This document shows, in pieces, positions 1-7,963 of a stretch of 64,000 nucleotides of DNA. The DNA comes from Paenibacillus ottowii (GTDB lineage Bacteria; Bacillota; Bacilli; Paenibacillales; Paenibacillaceae), in contig NZ_VIJZ01000011.1 of the NCBI RefSeq assembly GCF_006874425.1, positions 124,001 through 188,000 of the forward strand, in the 5' to 3' direction. A model generated the notes under the pieces. The model was not told the DNA's origin and ran no database searches. It saw only the letters and a list, made by a program, of their open reading frames with translations. Both the position numbers and the translations under genes were made by a program. Every line of letters starts with the position of its first letter. Positions within the stretch are counted from its first letter, which is position 1.

Positions 1-188
1 TGCAACGCTTTAGTGCATGTTCCTATCGTTCGATTAATTATTAGCGAGCTAGCCTTTGAAGTCAAGGAAAAATGTCATATTTCTTTACTGCGGGTAATTA
101 TATACGGTACACTAAGTCAGAAACATAAATTTTAAAGTAATATCCCAAAATGAAAAGGTATACAACCCGAGAAGGAGATGAGGATTTA

Positions 189-1118
189 ATGAGCTTAAAA
201 CCTTACAAACGAAGTAGAGTAGCTATTGTCGGCATGGGAGCGGTTGGCACAACAACTGGTTACACCCTGCTGCTGCGCCAACGCATGTCAGAACTTGTCT
301 TTATTGATGTCAACGTCAAAAAGGCAAAGGGGGAAATGCTCGATATGAATCATGGCCTTCCTTTTCTCGGTGGCGTTAAAGTGTGGGCGGGTGATTATGA
401 AGACTGCCGTGATGCAGATATCATTATCGTTACAGCAGGCGCTTCACAAAAACCTGGTGAGACACGCATCGATCTGCTGAAGCGTAATGCCGAAATATTC
501 GAAAGTATTATTGATAATATTGTCAAGGTCAATAACCATGGTATTTTGCTAATTGCAACCAACCCGGTTGACATTCTCTCCTACATCTCTTGGAAACGCA
601 GTGGTTGGCCTTCAAGCAGAGTTATTGGATCGGGTACATTACTGGATAGCGCACGGTTCCGCTATCTGATCGGGAAGGAAAAGGGTATTGACCCACGAAG
701 TATCCACGCTCATATTATTGGTGAACACGGTGACTCCGAATTGCCTGTATGGAGTACAGCTAACGTTGCTGGAACACCTCTGGAACTAGGTGAAGAAACG
801 AAAAATGAAATTTTTGAAAATACCAAAAATGCTGCCTATGAAATTATAGATGCCAAAGGCGCAACATCTTATGCCATCGGACTGGCTCTCGACCGCATCG
901 TAGCTGCTATCCTTGGGGATGAGGGATCTGTACTTAATGTGTCCACTCTGCTGGAAGATTATAACGGTGTATCTGATGTTTATTTAGGTGTACCTAGTAT
1001 CGTGGATCACAATGGAGTACGTGAAATTTTGGATCTTCCGCTCAATGACGAGGAACGTGCAAGGTTCATTCAATCTGCGGACAAGCTGAAAGACCAGATT
1101 AGCAAAGTGCATATGTAA
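189..1118 (+). CDS. ldh: L-lactate dehydrogenase
   Basis: NAD-dependent cytosolic enzyme interconverting pyruvate and L-lactate. The Rossmann motif GMGAVG is at residues 15-20. The active-site loop reads ASQKPGETR, and the Gln there marks a lactate rather than a malate dehydrogenase, which would have Arg. The catalytic His lies in IIGEHGDSELP. Length (309 aa) is normal. An in-frame ATG exists at 150, but the AGGAGATGAGG-like ribosome site just before 189 fits the ATG at 189, and family proteins start close to the Rossmann strand. It is monocistronic, with a hairpin after the stop. No Rex-type operator was recognised upstream. Confidence 0.93.
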   Translation: MSLKPYKRSRVAIVGMGAVGTTTGYTLLLRQRMSELVFIDVNVKKAKGEMLDMNHGLPFLGGVKVWAGDYEDCRDADIIIVTAGASQKPGETRIDLLKRNAEIFESIIDNIVKVNNHGILLIATNPVDILSYISWKRSGWPSSRVIGSGTLLDSARFRYLIGKEKGIDPRSIHAHIIGEHGDSELPVWSTANVAGTPLELGEETKNEIFENTKNAAYEIIDAKGATSYAIGLALDRIVAAILGDEGSVLNVSTLLEDYNGVSDVYLGVPSIVDHNGVREILDLPLNDEERARFIQSADKLKDQISKVHM

Positions 1119-1147
1119 GCCAAGAAACATTATAGCTATACAAAAAG

Positions 1148-1186
1148 AGGCCTCACAGCGGGTGCATCCGTTGTGAGGCCTGTTTA
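1148..1186 (+). terminator. Terminator after ldh
   Basis: A GGCCTCACA/TGTGAGGCC stem is followed by a short T-rich tract. It separates ldh from the convergent gene at 1228-2331 and may act on both strands. Confidence 0.6.
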
Positions 1187-1227
1187 TTATCATATAATTC
1201 CGTTTGTCGCCTTGGTATCGCAACTAA

Positions 1228-2331
1228 TTACCAAGGGGGCGTATCGCCATCCATACCCTCATTCTCATATTGCCGTTTCTCTTTGAGCCGCTCAGCCACC
1301 GTTTCAAAGGATTCAGGTTGAAGTAGCTCAATCGGTGAAAATCCCTTTTCAAACGTAAATGCGTCACCTTCAATAATAAGTGCATATCTATCATGAAGTT
1401 TCGTGATATGCAGCTTGGCACCAAAATCGGATAGTAACCCACGTACAACCGTGTCATCCAGTTTGAAACGAACTTCAATTTCCGGTTTTAGCTCGACAAT
1501 ATGCTGCGCTGCTTCTACGACCTGAAGGGGGTCCCACTTCCCTTGCAAATCTCGCTTTTCGCTGGCCGCCCATAGCTCCAGATCTCGCTCTTCCTGCTGT
1601 CTTTCTTCATTAGATGCATCCGGCCATTTGGTTTCTACATAGTTCTGAACAAAGCCCATGACATGCTCATTAACGATTTCCGGCATGGATTGCTCATAAG
1701 TAACAAATTTTAGAAAGTCTTCAAAATACCGTGCATGCGAAGACTGGTGGATTTTAAGCTCCCATTCATCGTTCATCCCCTCCTCCAGCATGTAAGGATA
1801 CATGATGGATTTCATATTCCGGGCTGAAATGGCCATTTCGACTTCACTGACCAGGCTACTTTCAGTAATCCGTGCAATTTTAGGTTCAAAATCACATTTG
1901 AGTACAAAAATAAACGGGTCGTCAGAGTGGGTATTCAATGTGGCCTGTACTATGATCAGTGCTCCACCTCTTACCGCGCTTGTATCCAGATACATTCGCA
2001 CCAGGTCATCACATGCATTTTTAAAATCTTCCTTATCTTCAGCTGCACGTAGTCGGGCAAACATATTGAAATTCGGATTACTGCTTAGTTCATGTTCCGG
2101 TTCGACGATAAAGCGGCCGATTTTGGTCGGTGCCTGCTCTGTGCTGGGGTTTTTTTCAACCTTTCGCTTACTTATACGAGCAAATTCCCCATCCAGAAAT
2201 TTTTTGACATCACTCTCGTCGTAATCATAGTCATCCATTGTAGCATAATGCTTGTAGGACTTACCGCCTTGTCCTTCTTTCCCATCTACCTGAATAACAA
2301 AAAAAGATAAAAAGTCCACTTGAAAGTTCAT
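1228..2331 (-). CDS. Conserved protein of unknown function (DUF3900-like)
   Basis: A 367-aa soluble acidic protein with no signal peptide or membrane segment. It begins MNFQVDFLSFFVIQVDG, then has a charged region around residues 35-70 (DYDYDESDVKKFLDGEF), a mixed alpha/beta body and an acidic tail ending GDTPPW. The opening and overall length recall Bacillales proteins grouped as DUF3900. That assignment is from memory of the family and uncertain. No catalytic motif is visible. It is convergent with ldh, with its start 105 bp from dif-like site A. Function unknown. Confidence 0.7.
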   Translation of the reverse strand: MNFQVDFLSFFVIQVDGKEGQGGKSYKHYATMDDYDYDESDVKKFLDGEFARISKRKVEKNPSTEQAPTKIGRFIVEPEHELSSNPNFNMFARLRAAEDKEDFKNACDDLVRMYLDTSAVRGGALIIVQATLNTHSDDPFIFVLKCDFEPKIARITESSLVSEVEMAISARNMKSIMYPYMLEEGMNDEWELKIHQSSHARYFEDFLKFVTYEQSMPEIVNEHVMGFVQNYVETKWPDASNEERQQEERDLELWAASEKRDLQGKWDPLQVVEAAQHIVELKPEIEVRFKLDDTVVRGLLSDFGAKLHITKLHDRYALIIEGDAFTFEKGFSPIELLQPESFETVAERLKEKRQYENEGMDGDTPPW

Positions 2332-2435
2332 TTACGTTTTATACGCTCCTTTTCAGGCATGTACGCGTAATTATATCACTATGATTTTAAAAGGTACATC
2401 GGGATTCAGATTCTGATAGATAAAGACTCGCCTAA

Positions 2436-2463
2436 ATTTTACATAACAAATATTATGTAAACC
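2436..2463 (+). repeat. dif-like Xer recombination site A
   Basis: 28 bp: left arm ATTTTACATAA, centre CAAATA, right arm TTATGTAAACC. Ten of the eleven right-arm bases match the XerD half-site of Bacillus subtilis dif as I remember it (TTATGTAAACT). The two arms are near-inverted copies. It is one of five such sites in the window, all intergenic. It forms the left border of the MFS/MutS2 module. Confidence 0.75.
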
Positions 2464-2514
2464 TAACCACTTCCTTCTCCCTGCTTTGCTTCGTCTATGA
2501 TTTTAAAAAAACAT

Positions 2515-2589
2515 TTGACTAAATAGCAGTACTTTTATTATATTATCTAGTGTTATATAGACAAACTATAATTTTGTTTATAAAAACAC
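2515..2589 (+). promoter_or_regulatory. Promoter and imperfect dyad before the MFS gene
   Basis: -35 TTGACT at 2515-2520, 18-bp spacer, -10 TATATT at 2539-2544. An imperfect inverted repeat (GTGTTATATAGACAAA at 2550-2565 against its partner ending at 2589, about 13 of 16 pairs) overlaps the expected transcription start. This position would suit a repressor site. Which regulator binds is unknown. Confidence 0.5.
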
Positions 2590-2635
2590 AGACATTAAGG
2601 GTGATGCCCTGAAAACAGAAAAGGAGAGATTGTTG

Positions 2636-3853
2636 TTGTTTAAAAATCCATATATAAGGACCATTATCGCCTCCAATGCACTGCTCAATTTGGGCATCTG
2701 GGTGCGAAACTTTGCCATACTGTTGTATGTAACAGATCTGACTCATAATGATCCCAAATACGTGTCACTCATTTCGGTTGCTGAATTTGCGCCTATCTTT
2801 CTGTTTGCCATCATTGGAGGCACGTTCGCGGATCGTTGGCGGCCTAAACGGACAATGGTTAGTTGCGATCTGCTGTCGGCCGCATCTATTTTTATCGTGT
2901 TGCTCGCATTATGGTACGGATCATGGCAGGTGCTTTTGCTATCCACTTTCTTTTCGGCGATTCTATCCCAATTTTCTCAGCCGTCTGCGATGAAAATATT
3001 TAAGCAGCATGTTGCCCCAGAGCAGCTCCAGGGAGTGATGGCCCTTTTTCAGTCTCTTATGGCATTGTTTATGGTTATCGGTCCTGTAATCGGCACATTT
3101 ATTTATCAACACTATGGAATCTTCGTTTCATTGTCTATAACCGGGATATTGTTTCTCATCTCGGCGCTTGTTTTGACTCGTATTCCACAAGACGAACAAG
3201 TGCTTGAGATAACCGATCAACCAACTCATTTCATTCAAGAGCTTAAAGAAGGAATACGTTATGTATGGAATAACCGCACACTTCGCACGCTTGGCGGAAC
3301 ATTTACCGTAATTGGGCTGGCGGTCGGACTTATTCAACCATTAATGATTTTTGTCGCCATTGAGAATCTTGGGCAAAACAAGGAATTCCTACAATGGCCA
3401 TTAATGGCTAACGGAGCAGCTATGCTCGTGGGAGGTGGCCTGATTATGGGGATTGCCAAAAAAGTACAGCCGCAATTGCTGCTGGTGACCGGACTTTTGA
3501 TCAGCACACTGACCACCTTTGGAGTCGGATGGTCGCACAATATTGTGTTGACAATGGCATTACAAGTATTCAGCGGACTATTTTATCCGTGCATCCATAT
3601 TGGTATCAACACGATGATGATGAAAAATGCCGAAGCTGCTTTTATCGGTCGCGTCGGCGGTGCCCTCTCTCCCCTATTTTCCGGGATGATGGTCGTTGGG
3701 ATGAGCATCGGCGGAACACTCAAAAGCGCATCCTCCCTGATCACTGTATATACGGTGAGTGCCGCTTTATTTTTAGTTGGAGCGATGCTGTTGTTACCAC
3801 TGCTTCGTGACAGACAATCTGTACAAGCTGTGACATCCGCTGATTCTAAATAA
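2636..3853 (+). CDS. MFS transporter, drug-efflux type
   Basis: Twelve-helix major facilitator of about 405 aa. The loop 2-3 motif A appears as GGTFADRWRPKR, and many Leu/Ile/Val/Gly-rich helices follow. The N-terminus has the look of Bacillales macrolide or multidrug pumps. Translation starts with one of three consecutive TTG codons (2630, 2633, 2636); AAGGAG at 2621-2626 best fits 2636. It has its own promoter and ends in a GC-rich hairpin, so it is transcribed separately from the MutS2 paralogue downstream. The two share a dif-flanked module. Substrate cannot be told from sequence. Confidence 0.82.
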   Translation: MFKNPYIRTIIASNALLNLGIWVRNFAILLYVTDLTHNDPKYVSLISVAEFAPIFLFAIIGGTFADRWRPKRTMVSCDLLSAASIFIVLLALWYGSWQVLLLSTFFSAILSQFSQPSAMKIFKQHVAPEQLQGVMALFQSLMALFMVIGPVIGTFIYQHYGIFVSLSITGILFLISALVLTRIPQDEQVLEITDQPTHFIQELKEGIRYVWNNRTLRTLGGTFTVIGLAVGLIQPLMIFVAIENLGQNKEFLQWPLMANGAAMLVGGGLIMGIAKKVQPQLLLVTGLLISTLTTFGVGWSHNIVLTMALQVFSGLFYPCIHIGINTMMMKNAEAAFIGRVGGALSPLFSGMMVVGMSIGGTLKSASSLITVYTVSAALFLVGAMLLLPLLRDRQSVQAVTSADSK

Positions 3854-3860
3854 AACCATA

Positions 3861-3907
3861 AGAAACCGCCCGGGACATATGACATGCCATACACCGGGCG
3901 GCTTCTT
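3861..3907 (+). terminator. GC-rich hairpin after the MFS gene
   Basis: About 14-bp stem, core CCGCCCGG at 3866-3873 and CCGGGCGG at 3894-3901, with a weak T tract. It separates the MFS gene from the leader promoter 25 bp further on. Confidence 0.5.
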
Positions 3908-3931
3908 AAATTCAAAATAAACAAATCGACC

Positions 3932-3961
3932 TTGACTTCAATACCTGTCTGATCGTATATT
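3932..3961 (+). promoter_or_regulatory. Promoter of the mutS2-paralogue leader
   Basis: TTGACT at 3932-3937, 18-bp spacer, TATATT at 3956-3961. The hexamers and spacing are the same as in the MFS promoter of this module. It lies about 480 bp upstream of the first long ORF, so the transcript has a very long leader. Confidence 0.65.
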
Positions 3962-3994
3962 ATGGATATATCTTCAATTAAGGGAGAGATTTTA

Positions 3995-4018
3995 ATGTCG
4001 GTGAACGTTCTTAACTAA
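3995..4018 (+). CDS. Leader peptide MSVNVLN
   Basis: A seven-codon ORF, ATG to TAA, with a good ribosome site (AAGGGAGAG at 3980-3988) six bases before the ATG. Codons 5-7 and the first two bases of the stop form the left arm of a perfect 11-bp inverted repeat whose right arm is at 4103-4113. A ribosome paused at the end of this ORF would therefore block that stem. This is the layout of ribosome-controlled attenuators in front of antibiotic-response genes in Bacillota. The peptide itself is not one I recognise. Confidence 0.6.
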   Translation: MSVNVLN

Positions 4019-4190
4019 GCAATTGCATATTCAGGGAAGACCCTCAGGTGCTTGTTCCCTTCTGGGACAGGTTTGTTTCTTGCTGAGTTTTTACCCTGGT
4101 ATTAGTTAAGAACATGCGGATATCATAAATCGCCTTAGGGATTATTTTCATTTAGGCCTTATTCCGTGCTGTGTTCAGCACGGTTTTTTT
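4007..4190 (+). promoter_or_regulatory. Attenuator RNA with first terminator
   Basis: Left arm GTTCTTAACTA at 4007-4017 pairs perfectly with TAGTTAAGAAC at 4103-4113. The enclosed segment has smaller complementary pieces (CAGGGAA near 4032 with TTCCCT near 4055, CTCAG with CTGAG). Terminator T1 follows: CCGTGCTG 4164-4171, loop TGTT, CAGCACGG 4176-4183, then seven T. No T-box AGGGTGGAACCGCG motif or known riboswitch core was found. The exact antiterminator pairing was not resolved by eye. Confidence 0.6.
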
Positions 4191-4339
4191 GTTTCCAGCT
4201 TCGTTAACTCCTTTTACACGTTTTCCTATTTATAAGCCAATTAGCTGATATGTTGGTTGGCCTATGGATTAAAACGCAGAAATGGAAAAAGCATATGCTG
4301 GATTATAGGCTTATTTGATGATACATTCCCTCTCCCTTA

Positions 4340-4384
4340 AAGGGCGGAGAATGAACGTTTGTTCATTCTCCGCCCTTTTTTATT
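4340..4384 (+). terminator. Second strong terminator T2 before the mutS2 paralogue
   Basis: Perfect 17-bp stem (4340-4356 with 4361-4377), four-base loop GTTT, followed by a T-rich tract. It stands 58 bp before the start codon, with no ORF between T1 and T2. Transcription from 3932 must pass both hairpins to reach the gene. CCCTT/AAGGG at 4334-4344 could compete with the T2 stem. Confidence 0.8.
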
Positions 4385-4442
4385 TTCCAGAAAAGTTTGT
4401 TGAAAGTCCTGCTAAACACAACTAAAAAGGAGAGATTTATTC

Positions 4443-6404
4443 ATGAATGAAACTACAATGCTGCGTTTGGAATATGATCAGATTAAAACAAGAGTATCTG
4501 AATGTGCCTTTTCGTACCTGGGTAAGCATCATGCCGCTACCATGCAGCCAATTACAGATATCCGTACCATCCGAATTCGTCTTAGCGAAACGAGCGAAGC
4601 TTTACAGCTCATTCGTCACGGAGCTAGCGTACCTGTTCCTTCGTTGGAAGGAATGGAGCACATACTTCACCTCTTAGGAACCGGCTATATGTTCAGCGAG
4701 CATGATTTTTCCCATTTGGCTCAATTCATTAGAAGTTGCATGCAGTTGATGAAATATATGCATGCCAAAGCGGATGTTGCTCCAACTGTCAGTGCTTATA
4801 CCTCATCCATGTATGGCATGGAGACATTCCTATCCGAAATCGAGAGATGCATTTATTCGGGTCGAGTGACGGATCACGCTAGTAAAGAACTAGCTAAAAT
4901 TCGCAAAAAAATTGCAGTTACTGAAGAACGCATAAAGAGAAAACTGGACTCTCTCACCAGCCGGCACCGATCCATCATGCAAGACAATATGATCAGTCAA
5001 CGCAATGGCCGTTACGTGCTTCCGATCAAAAAAGAATTCCGTAAACAGGTGAAAGGCAATGTACTGGATGAATCAGGAAGCGGCCAAACCGTCTATGTTG
5101 AACCTGCAGAGATCGTAAATCTGCAATTCGAACAGAGCGCAAACATGGCAGAAGAATCCAAAGAAGAAATGAAAGTACTGGGAGACCTGACCGCAATGGC
5201 TGAGTCATACAGCCGGGAGCTAAGCATTAATACAGAGACGGTAGGTGCACTGGATTTTTTATTGGCTAAAGCCAAATACGCATTGACTCTGGATGCGGTC
5301 TCTGTCGAGCTTAACGAAGACGGGATTATAAATCTTCATGGTGCACGTCACCCGTTGATGGCTCATACGATGGTGCCGCTAGACTTCTCAATTGGTGAGG
5401 GTTATTCATCACTTATTATTACCGGACCGAATACAGGCGGGAAAACGATGGCCCTTAAAAGTGTCGGTTTGTTAACACTCATGGTGCAATCCGCCCTGCT
5501 GGTACCTGTTCTGCAAGGTAGCCGCATGGCTGTATTCGAAGACATTGTGGTAGACATTGGGGATGGCCAAAGTATTGAGCATGCTTTGAGCACCTTTTCT
5601 GCACATATCCGCAACATGATTGACATTTTGGAAACAGCAGGCAGCTCTACTCTGATCCTAATCGACGAAATGGCCTCTGGTACCGATCCGGGAGAAGGTG
5701 TGGGCCTATCAATCGCACTATTGGAGGAATTTCATCGTCGCCGGGCGACGGTAGTGGCTACCACCCACTTTAGCGAAATCAAGCATTTTGCTGAAAACAC
5801 ACCCGGATTTCAAAATGCTCGTATGGAGTTTGATACCGAAACGTTGCAACCCTTGTACCGACTTCGCATCGGGGAGGCAGGGGAAAGCTATGCGTACCAA
5901 ATTGCTCTAAAGCTAGGCATGTGGACTCGTATTATCGAGCGATCTGAAGCCATTTCTGCTGGAAGGACGGCGCAGAATTCACAAAAATCGCATGTTATTC
6001 CTCCTCCTTTTGAGGATAAAAAGTCTGATGATGTAGATAAAACCTCCCTTGAAAAAGCGTCTACAGACCAAAAAATCGCAAAACAGAGGAAACAAGAACT
6101 CCCTCTCCATTCCAAACCATTTGTCCTGGGAGATAGTGTGTATGTCGGCTACCTGGATCGAACCGGAATTGTATATAAAACCGAGGATGAGCGAGGCAAT
6201 GTAGGGATTTTGATTCAAGGACAGAAGCAGATCATAAACAAAAAGAGGCTCGTCCTTCACATCGCTGCCACAGAATTGTATCCAGACGACTATGATTTGG
6301 ATATTGTTTTCGAAACCAAGGAAAATCGTAAAAAACGGAAGCTTCTCGCGCGCAAGCATGTTCAGGGGCTAATCATTGAATGTCCTCCGGAAAATGAAAA
6401 GTAA
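4443..6404 (+). CDS. MutS2-family ATPase lacking the Smr domain
   Basis: A 653-aa MutS-fold ATPase. Residues 1-130 resemble the MutS2 core. A long helical clamp spans roughly 130-270. The ATPase has Walker A GPNTGGKT (328-335), signature-like STFSAH (about 384-389), Walker B LILIDE with D408/E409, and a switch His in TTHFSEIKH. A KOW-like segment (about 560-610, GDSVYVGYLDRTGIVYK) follows. Standard MutS2 is about 780 aa and ends in an Smr nuclease-like domain; here the protein stops before it. Bacillus MutS2 is known to act on collided ribosomes. That fits the leader-peptide attenuator upstream and the efflux gene next door, suggesting translation-stress or antibiotic protection (inference). 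AAGGAGAG precedes the ATG. Confidence 0.85.
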   Translation: MNETTMLRLEYDQIKTRVSECAFSYLGKHHAATMQPITDIRTIRIRLSETSEALQLIRHGASVPVPSLEGMEHILHLLGTGYMFSEHDFSHLAQFIRSCMQLMKYMHAKADVAPTVSAYTSSMYGMETFLSEIERCIYSGRVTDHASKELAKIRKKIAVTEERIKRKLDSLTSRHRSIMQDNMISQRNGRYVLPIKKEFRKQVKGNVLDESGSGQTVYVEPAEIVNLQFEQSANMAEESKEEMKVLGDLTAMAESYSRELSINTETVGALDFLLAKAKYALTLDAVSVELNEDGIINLHGARHPLMAHTMVPLDFSIGEGYSSLIITGPNTGGKTMALKSVGLLTLMVQSALLVPVLQGSRMAVFEDIVVDIGDGQSIEHALSTFSAHIRNMIDILETAGSSTLILIDEMASGTDPGEGVGLSIALLEEFHRRRATVVATTHFSEIKHFAENTPGFQNARMEFDTETLQPLYRLRIGEAGESYAYQIALKLGMWTRIIERSEAISAGRTAQNSQKSHVIPPPFEDKKSDDVDKTSLEKASTDQKIAKQRKQELPLHSKPFVLGDSVYVGYLDRTGIVYKTEDERGNVGILIQGQKQIINKKRLVLHIAATELYPDDYDLDIVFETKENRKKRKLLARKHVQGLIIECPPENEK

Positions 6405-6459
6405 ACGCATGTGCAGGTTCTTCATGAGAAATACATGCTTCGGAATGTTATATGTATGA

Positions 6460-6487
6460 AATAAACATAATCTATATTATGTAAACT
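6460..6487 (+). repeat. dif-like Xer recombination site B
   Basis: AATAAACATAA, centre TCTATA, right arm TTATGTAAACT. The right arm is identical to the remembered XerD half of B. subtilis dif, and the last three centre bases also match. It lies between the convergent ends of the MutS2 paralogue and the HAD gene. Confidence 0.78.
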
Positions 6488-6503
6488 TGGTGAATACAAA
6501 AAG

Positions 6504-6540
6504 GCGTGTCTTAAGCTAAAGGCACGCTCTTTTGCTTTTA
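6504..6540. terminator. Bidirectional terminator between convergent genes
   Basis: Nine-bp stem GCGTGTCTT/AAGGCACGC with one G-U pair, T-rich on the right and A-rich on the left. It can serve both the MutS2 paralogue and the HAD operon. Confidence 0.6.
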
Positions 6541-6592
6541 TTTTGTCTTATACTTCAGATAGTCTGACTGCATGTAGTTGTAAATAGCACCA

Positions 6593-7399
6593 TTAATGCT
6601 TTTGTAAATCCATCATTTTCTTTATTGTTAATAACACACCATTCTCTTCATTGGATTTGGTAATAAAACTTGCTGCATTTTTAGTGTTCTCACAGGCATT
6701 TTTTACAGCAAAACTGTATTTGGCAATACTCATAAGCTCCACATCATTTTCACCATCTCCAAAAGACATGGTTTCATCCTCAGTAACACCCAATATCTCT
6801 TGGAGTTTTTTTACCGTCTCCCCTTTATGAGTATGAAGCGCTGTGATATCCAGCCAATTTGCTTCAGAATCTACAATATAAATTTGATCTAGCAGTGCCT
6901 CTTCAACATGTTTTCTTAACAAGGAACTTCTCCCGGATGGATCGTAAACAGTTATTTTTAGAAAGTTGCTATTTATTTGATCAAACGAATCAATCTTCCT
7001 AACTTCCTTATAAGAGCCCTTCACAATTTTATAATACTCTTCTTGAATATGAGAATGAACATAAGCTCCTTCTGTTGTACATGCTATGATAATAAAATCA
7101 TTAGCAAAAGCTTCAATTTGATTGATCGCTTGTAATGCTATATTACGTTCAATTGTAAACTCTTTTACAACGACTCCATCCTTTTTAATGCGAGTCGCAC
7201 TGTCCCCCAAAATCCAGATCCCTTTTCCATGCTCACCAAACAATTCTTCGACTCTTTCACATTGCTTACCTGTACAAGCAACAAAGGAGATATTATTTTC
7301 TTGCATCTCTTTATACACCTGATTAAATAATTCAATATCAAACGTACCACTATTGTTCAGAAAAGTACCATCCAAATCACTTACTACCAGTTTAAACAT
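6593..7399 (-). CDS. Cof-type HAD-IIB phosphatase
   Basis: A 268-aa cytosolic haloacid-dehalogenase phosphatase of the Cof/YidA type, usually acting on sugar phosphates or related phosphomonoesters. Motif I is DLDGT (residues 8-12, catalytic Asp pair). Motif II is the Thr in ACTGK. The conserved Lys is in HKGETVKKL. Motif IV is GDGENDVELM near the C-terminus. A C2-type cap occupies the middle. It is last in a minus-strand operon with a ROK regulator, an MFS transporter and two microproteins, which supports a role in sugar-phosphate handling. The substrate is not predictable. Confidence 0.88.
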   Translation of the reverse strand: MFKLVVSDLDGTFLNNSGTFDIELFNQVYKEMQENNISFVACTGKQCERVEELFGEHGKGIWILGDSATRIKKDGVVVKEFTIERNIALQAINQIEAFANDFIIIACTTEGAYVHSHIQEEYYKIVKGSYKEVRKIDSFDQINSNFLKITVYDPSGRSSLLRKHVEEALLDQIYIVDSEANWLDITALHTHKGETVKKLQEILGVTEDETMSFGDGENDVELMSIAKYSFAVKNACENTKNAASFITKSNEENGVLLTIKKMMDLQKH

Positions 7400-7447
7400 A
7401 AATAAGCCTCCCTTAATTGCTAAAGCTCCCTGCCTGTCAGGTCACAT

Positions 7448-7612
7448 TTATGACTTTTTATTTTCTTTCCAAGGGTCAACATCATAGTCTCTATAAAAAT
7501 CCTCAAACAATCGTGCTGCAAGCTTTTGAACAAAAGAAGAATGAGCCAAACTACTGATTATGAAATACGTAATGCATAAAATGGCAATGCATAAGACACC
7601 TTCAATCCCCAC
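7448..7612 (-). CDS. 54-aa membrane microprotein
   Basis: GTG start with an AAGGGAG ribosome site eight bases upstream. The sequence opens MGIEGVLCIAILCITYFIIS and forms one hydrophobic helix (about 6-22). It continues with an amphipathic stretch and an acidic/aromatic tail containing FEDFYRDYDVDPWKE. It lies between the HAD gene (48 bp) and the 39-aa ORF in the same operon and direction. I do not recognise the family. Placement, ribosome site and one-helix design argue that it is real; a role as transporter partner is a guess. Confidence 0.55.
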   Translation of the reverse strand: MGIEGVLCIAILCITYFIISSLAHSSFVQKLAARLFEDFYRDYDVDPWKENKKS

Positions 7613-7764
7613 ATTGTCGCACTCCCTTATGTCGTATCTGTACTTTTATACAACATCTAATCTATTTAAGCAGCTCGATACAGCTCCGACCACTTCATAA
7701 AACATTTAATTAAAGACATTAATAAAGATAGTAAAAAAAGTACCTTTATTAAGTGGTTACAAAG

Positions 7765-7884
7765 CTACTCAAAAAAATCATCGATAGAGCGGTAAGGTTT
7801 TACTTCCATAGGCTGTCTTGATAATGCTAAGCAGCAGTAAGCACCACACCATATAACTAAACATAATAAAATGAGTGAGATCAT
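7765..7884 (-). CDS. 39-aa membrane microprotein
   Basis: ATG start with AAAGGAGAG six bases upstream. The first 22 residues (MISLILLCLVIWCGAYCCLA) form one Cys-rich hydrophobic helix, and the tail is short and charged (MEVKPYRSIDDFFE). It lies 80 bp after the MFS transporter in the same direction, just downstream of a perfect catabolite-response palindrome. Family unknown. With the 54-aa ORF it makes a pair of single-pass microproteins inside a sugar-type operon. Confidence 0.55.
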   Translation of the reverse strand: MISLILLCLVIWCGAYCCLALSRQPMEVKPYRSIDDFFE

Positions 7885-7930
7885 AGAGGGCTCTCCTTTC
7901 TCTTTTAGGGTATACACTTACTTTAGCTGA

Positions 7931-7944
7931 TGAAACGCGTTTCA
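7931..7944 (-). promoter_or_regulatory. cre-like CcpA operator
   Basis: TGAAACGCGTTTCA is a perfect palindrome that satisfies the cre consensus TGWNANCGNTNWCA. It lies between the MFS stop and the 39-aa ORF, so it could control an internal promoter or act as a roadblock under glucose. LacI-family regulators bind similar sequences. Confidence 0.65.
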
Positions 7945-7963
7945 AGTCAAGTTGTAATTTGTC

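Noticed and set aside
1802-2224. 140-codon plus-strand ORF opposite the DUF3900-like gene
   Set aside because: No ribosome site, Ser/Arg-rich shadow composition, fully antisense to a better ORF.
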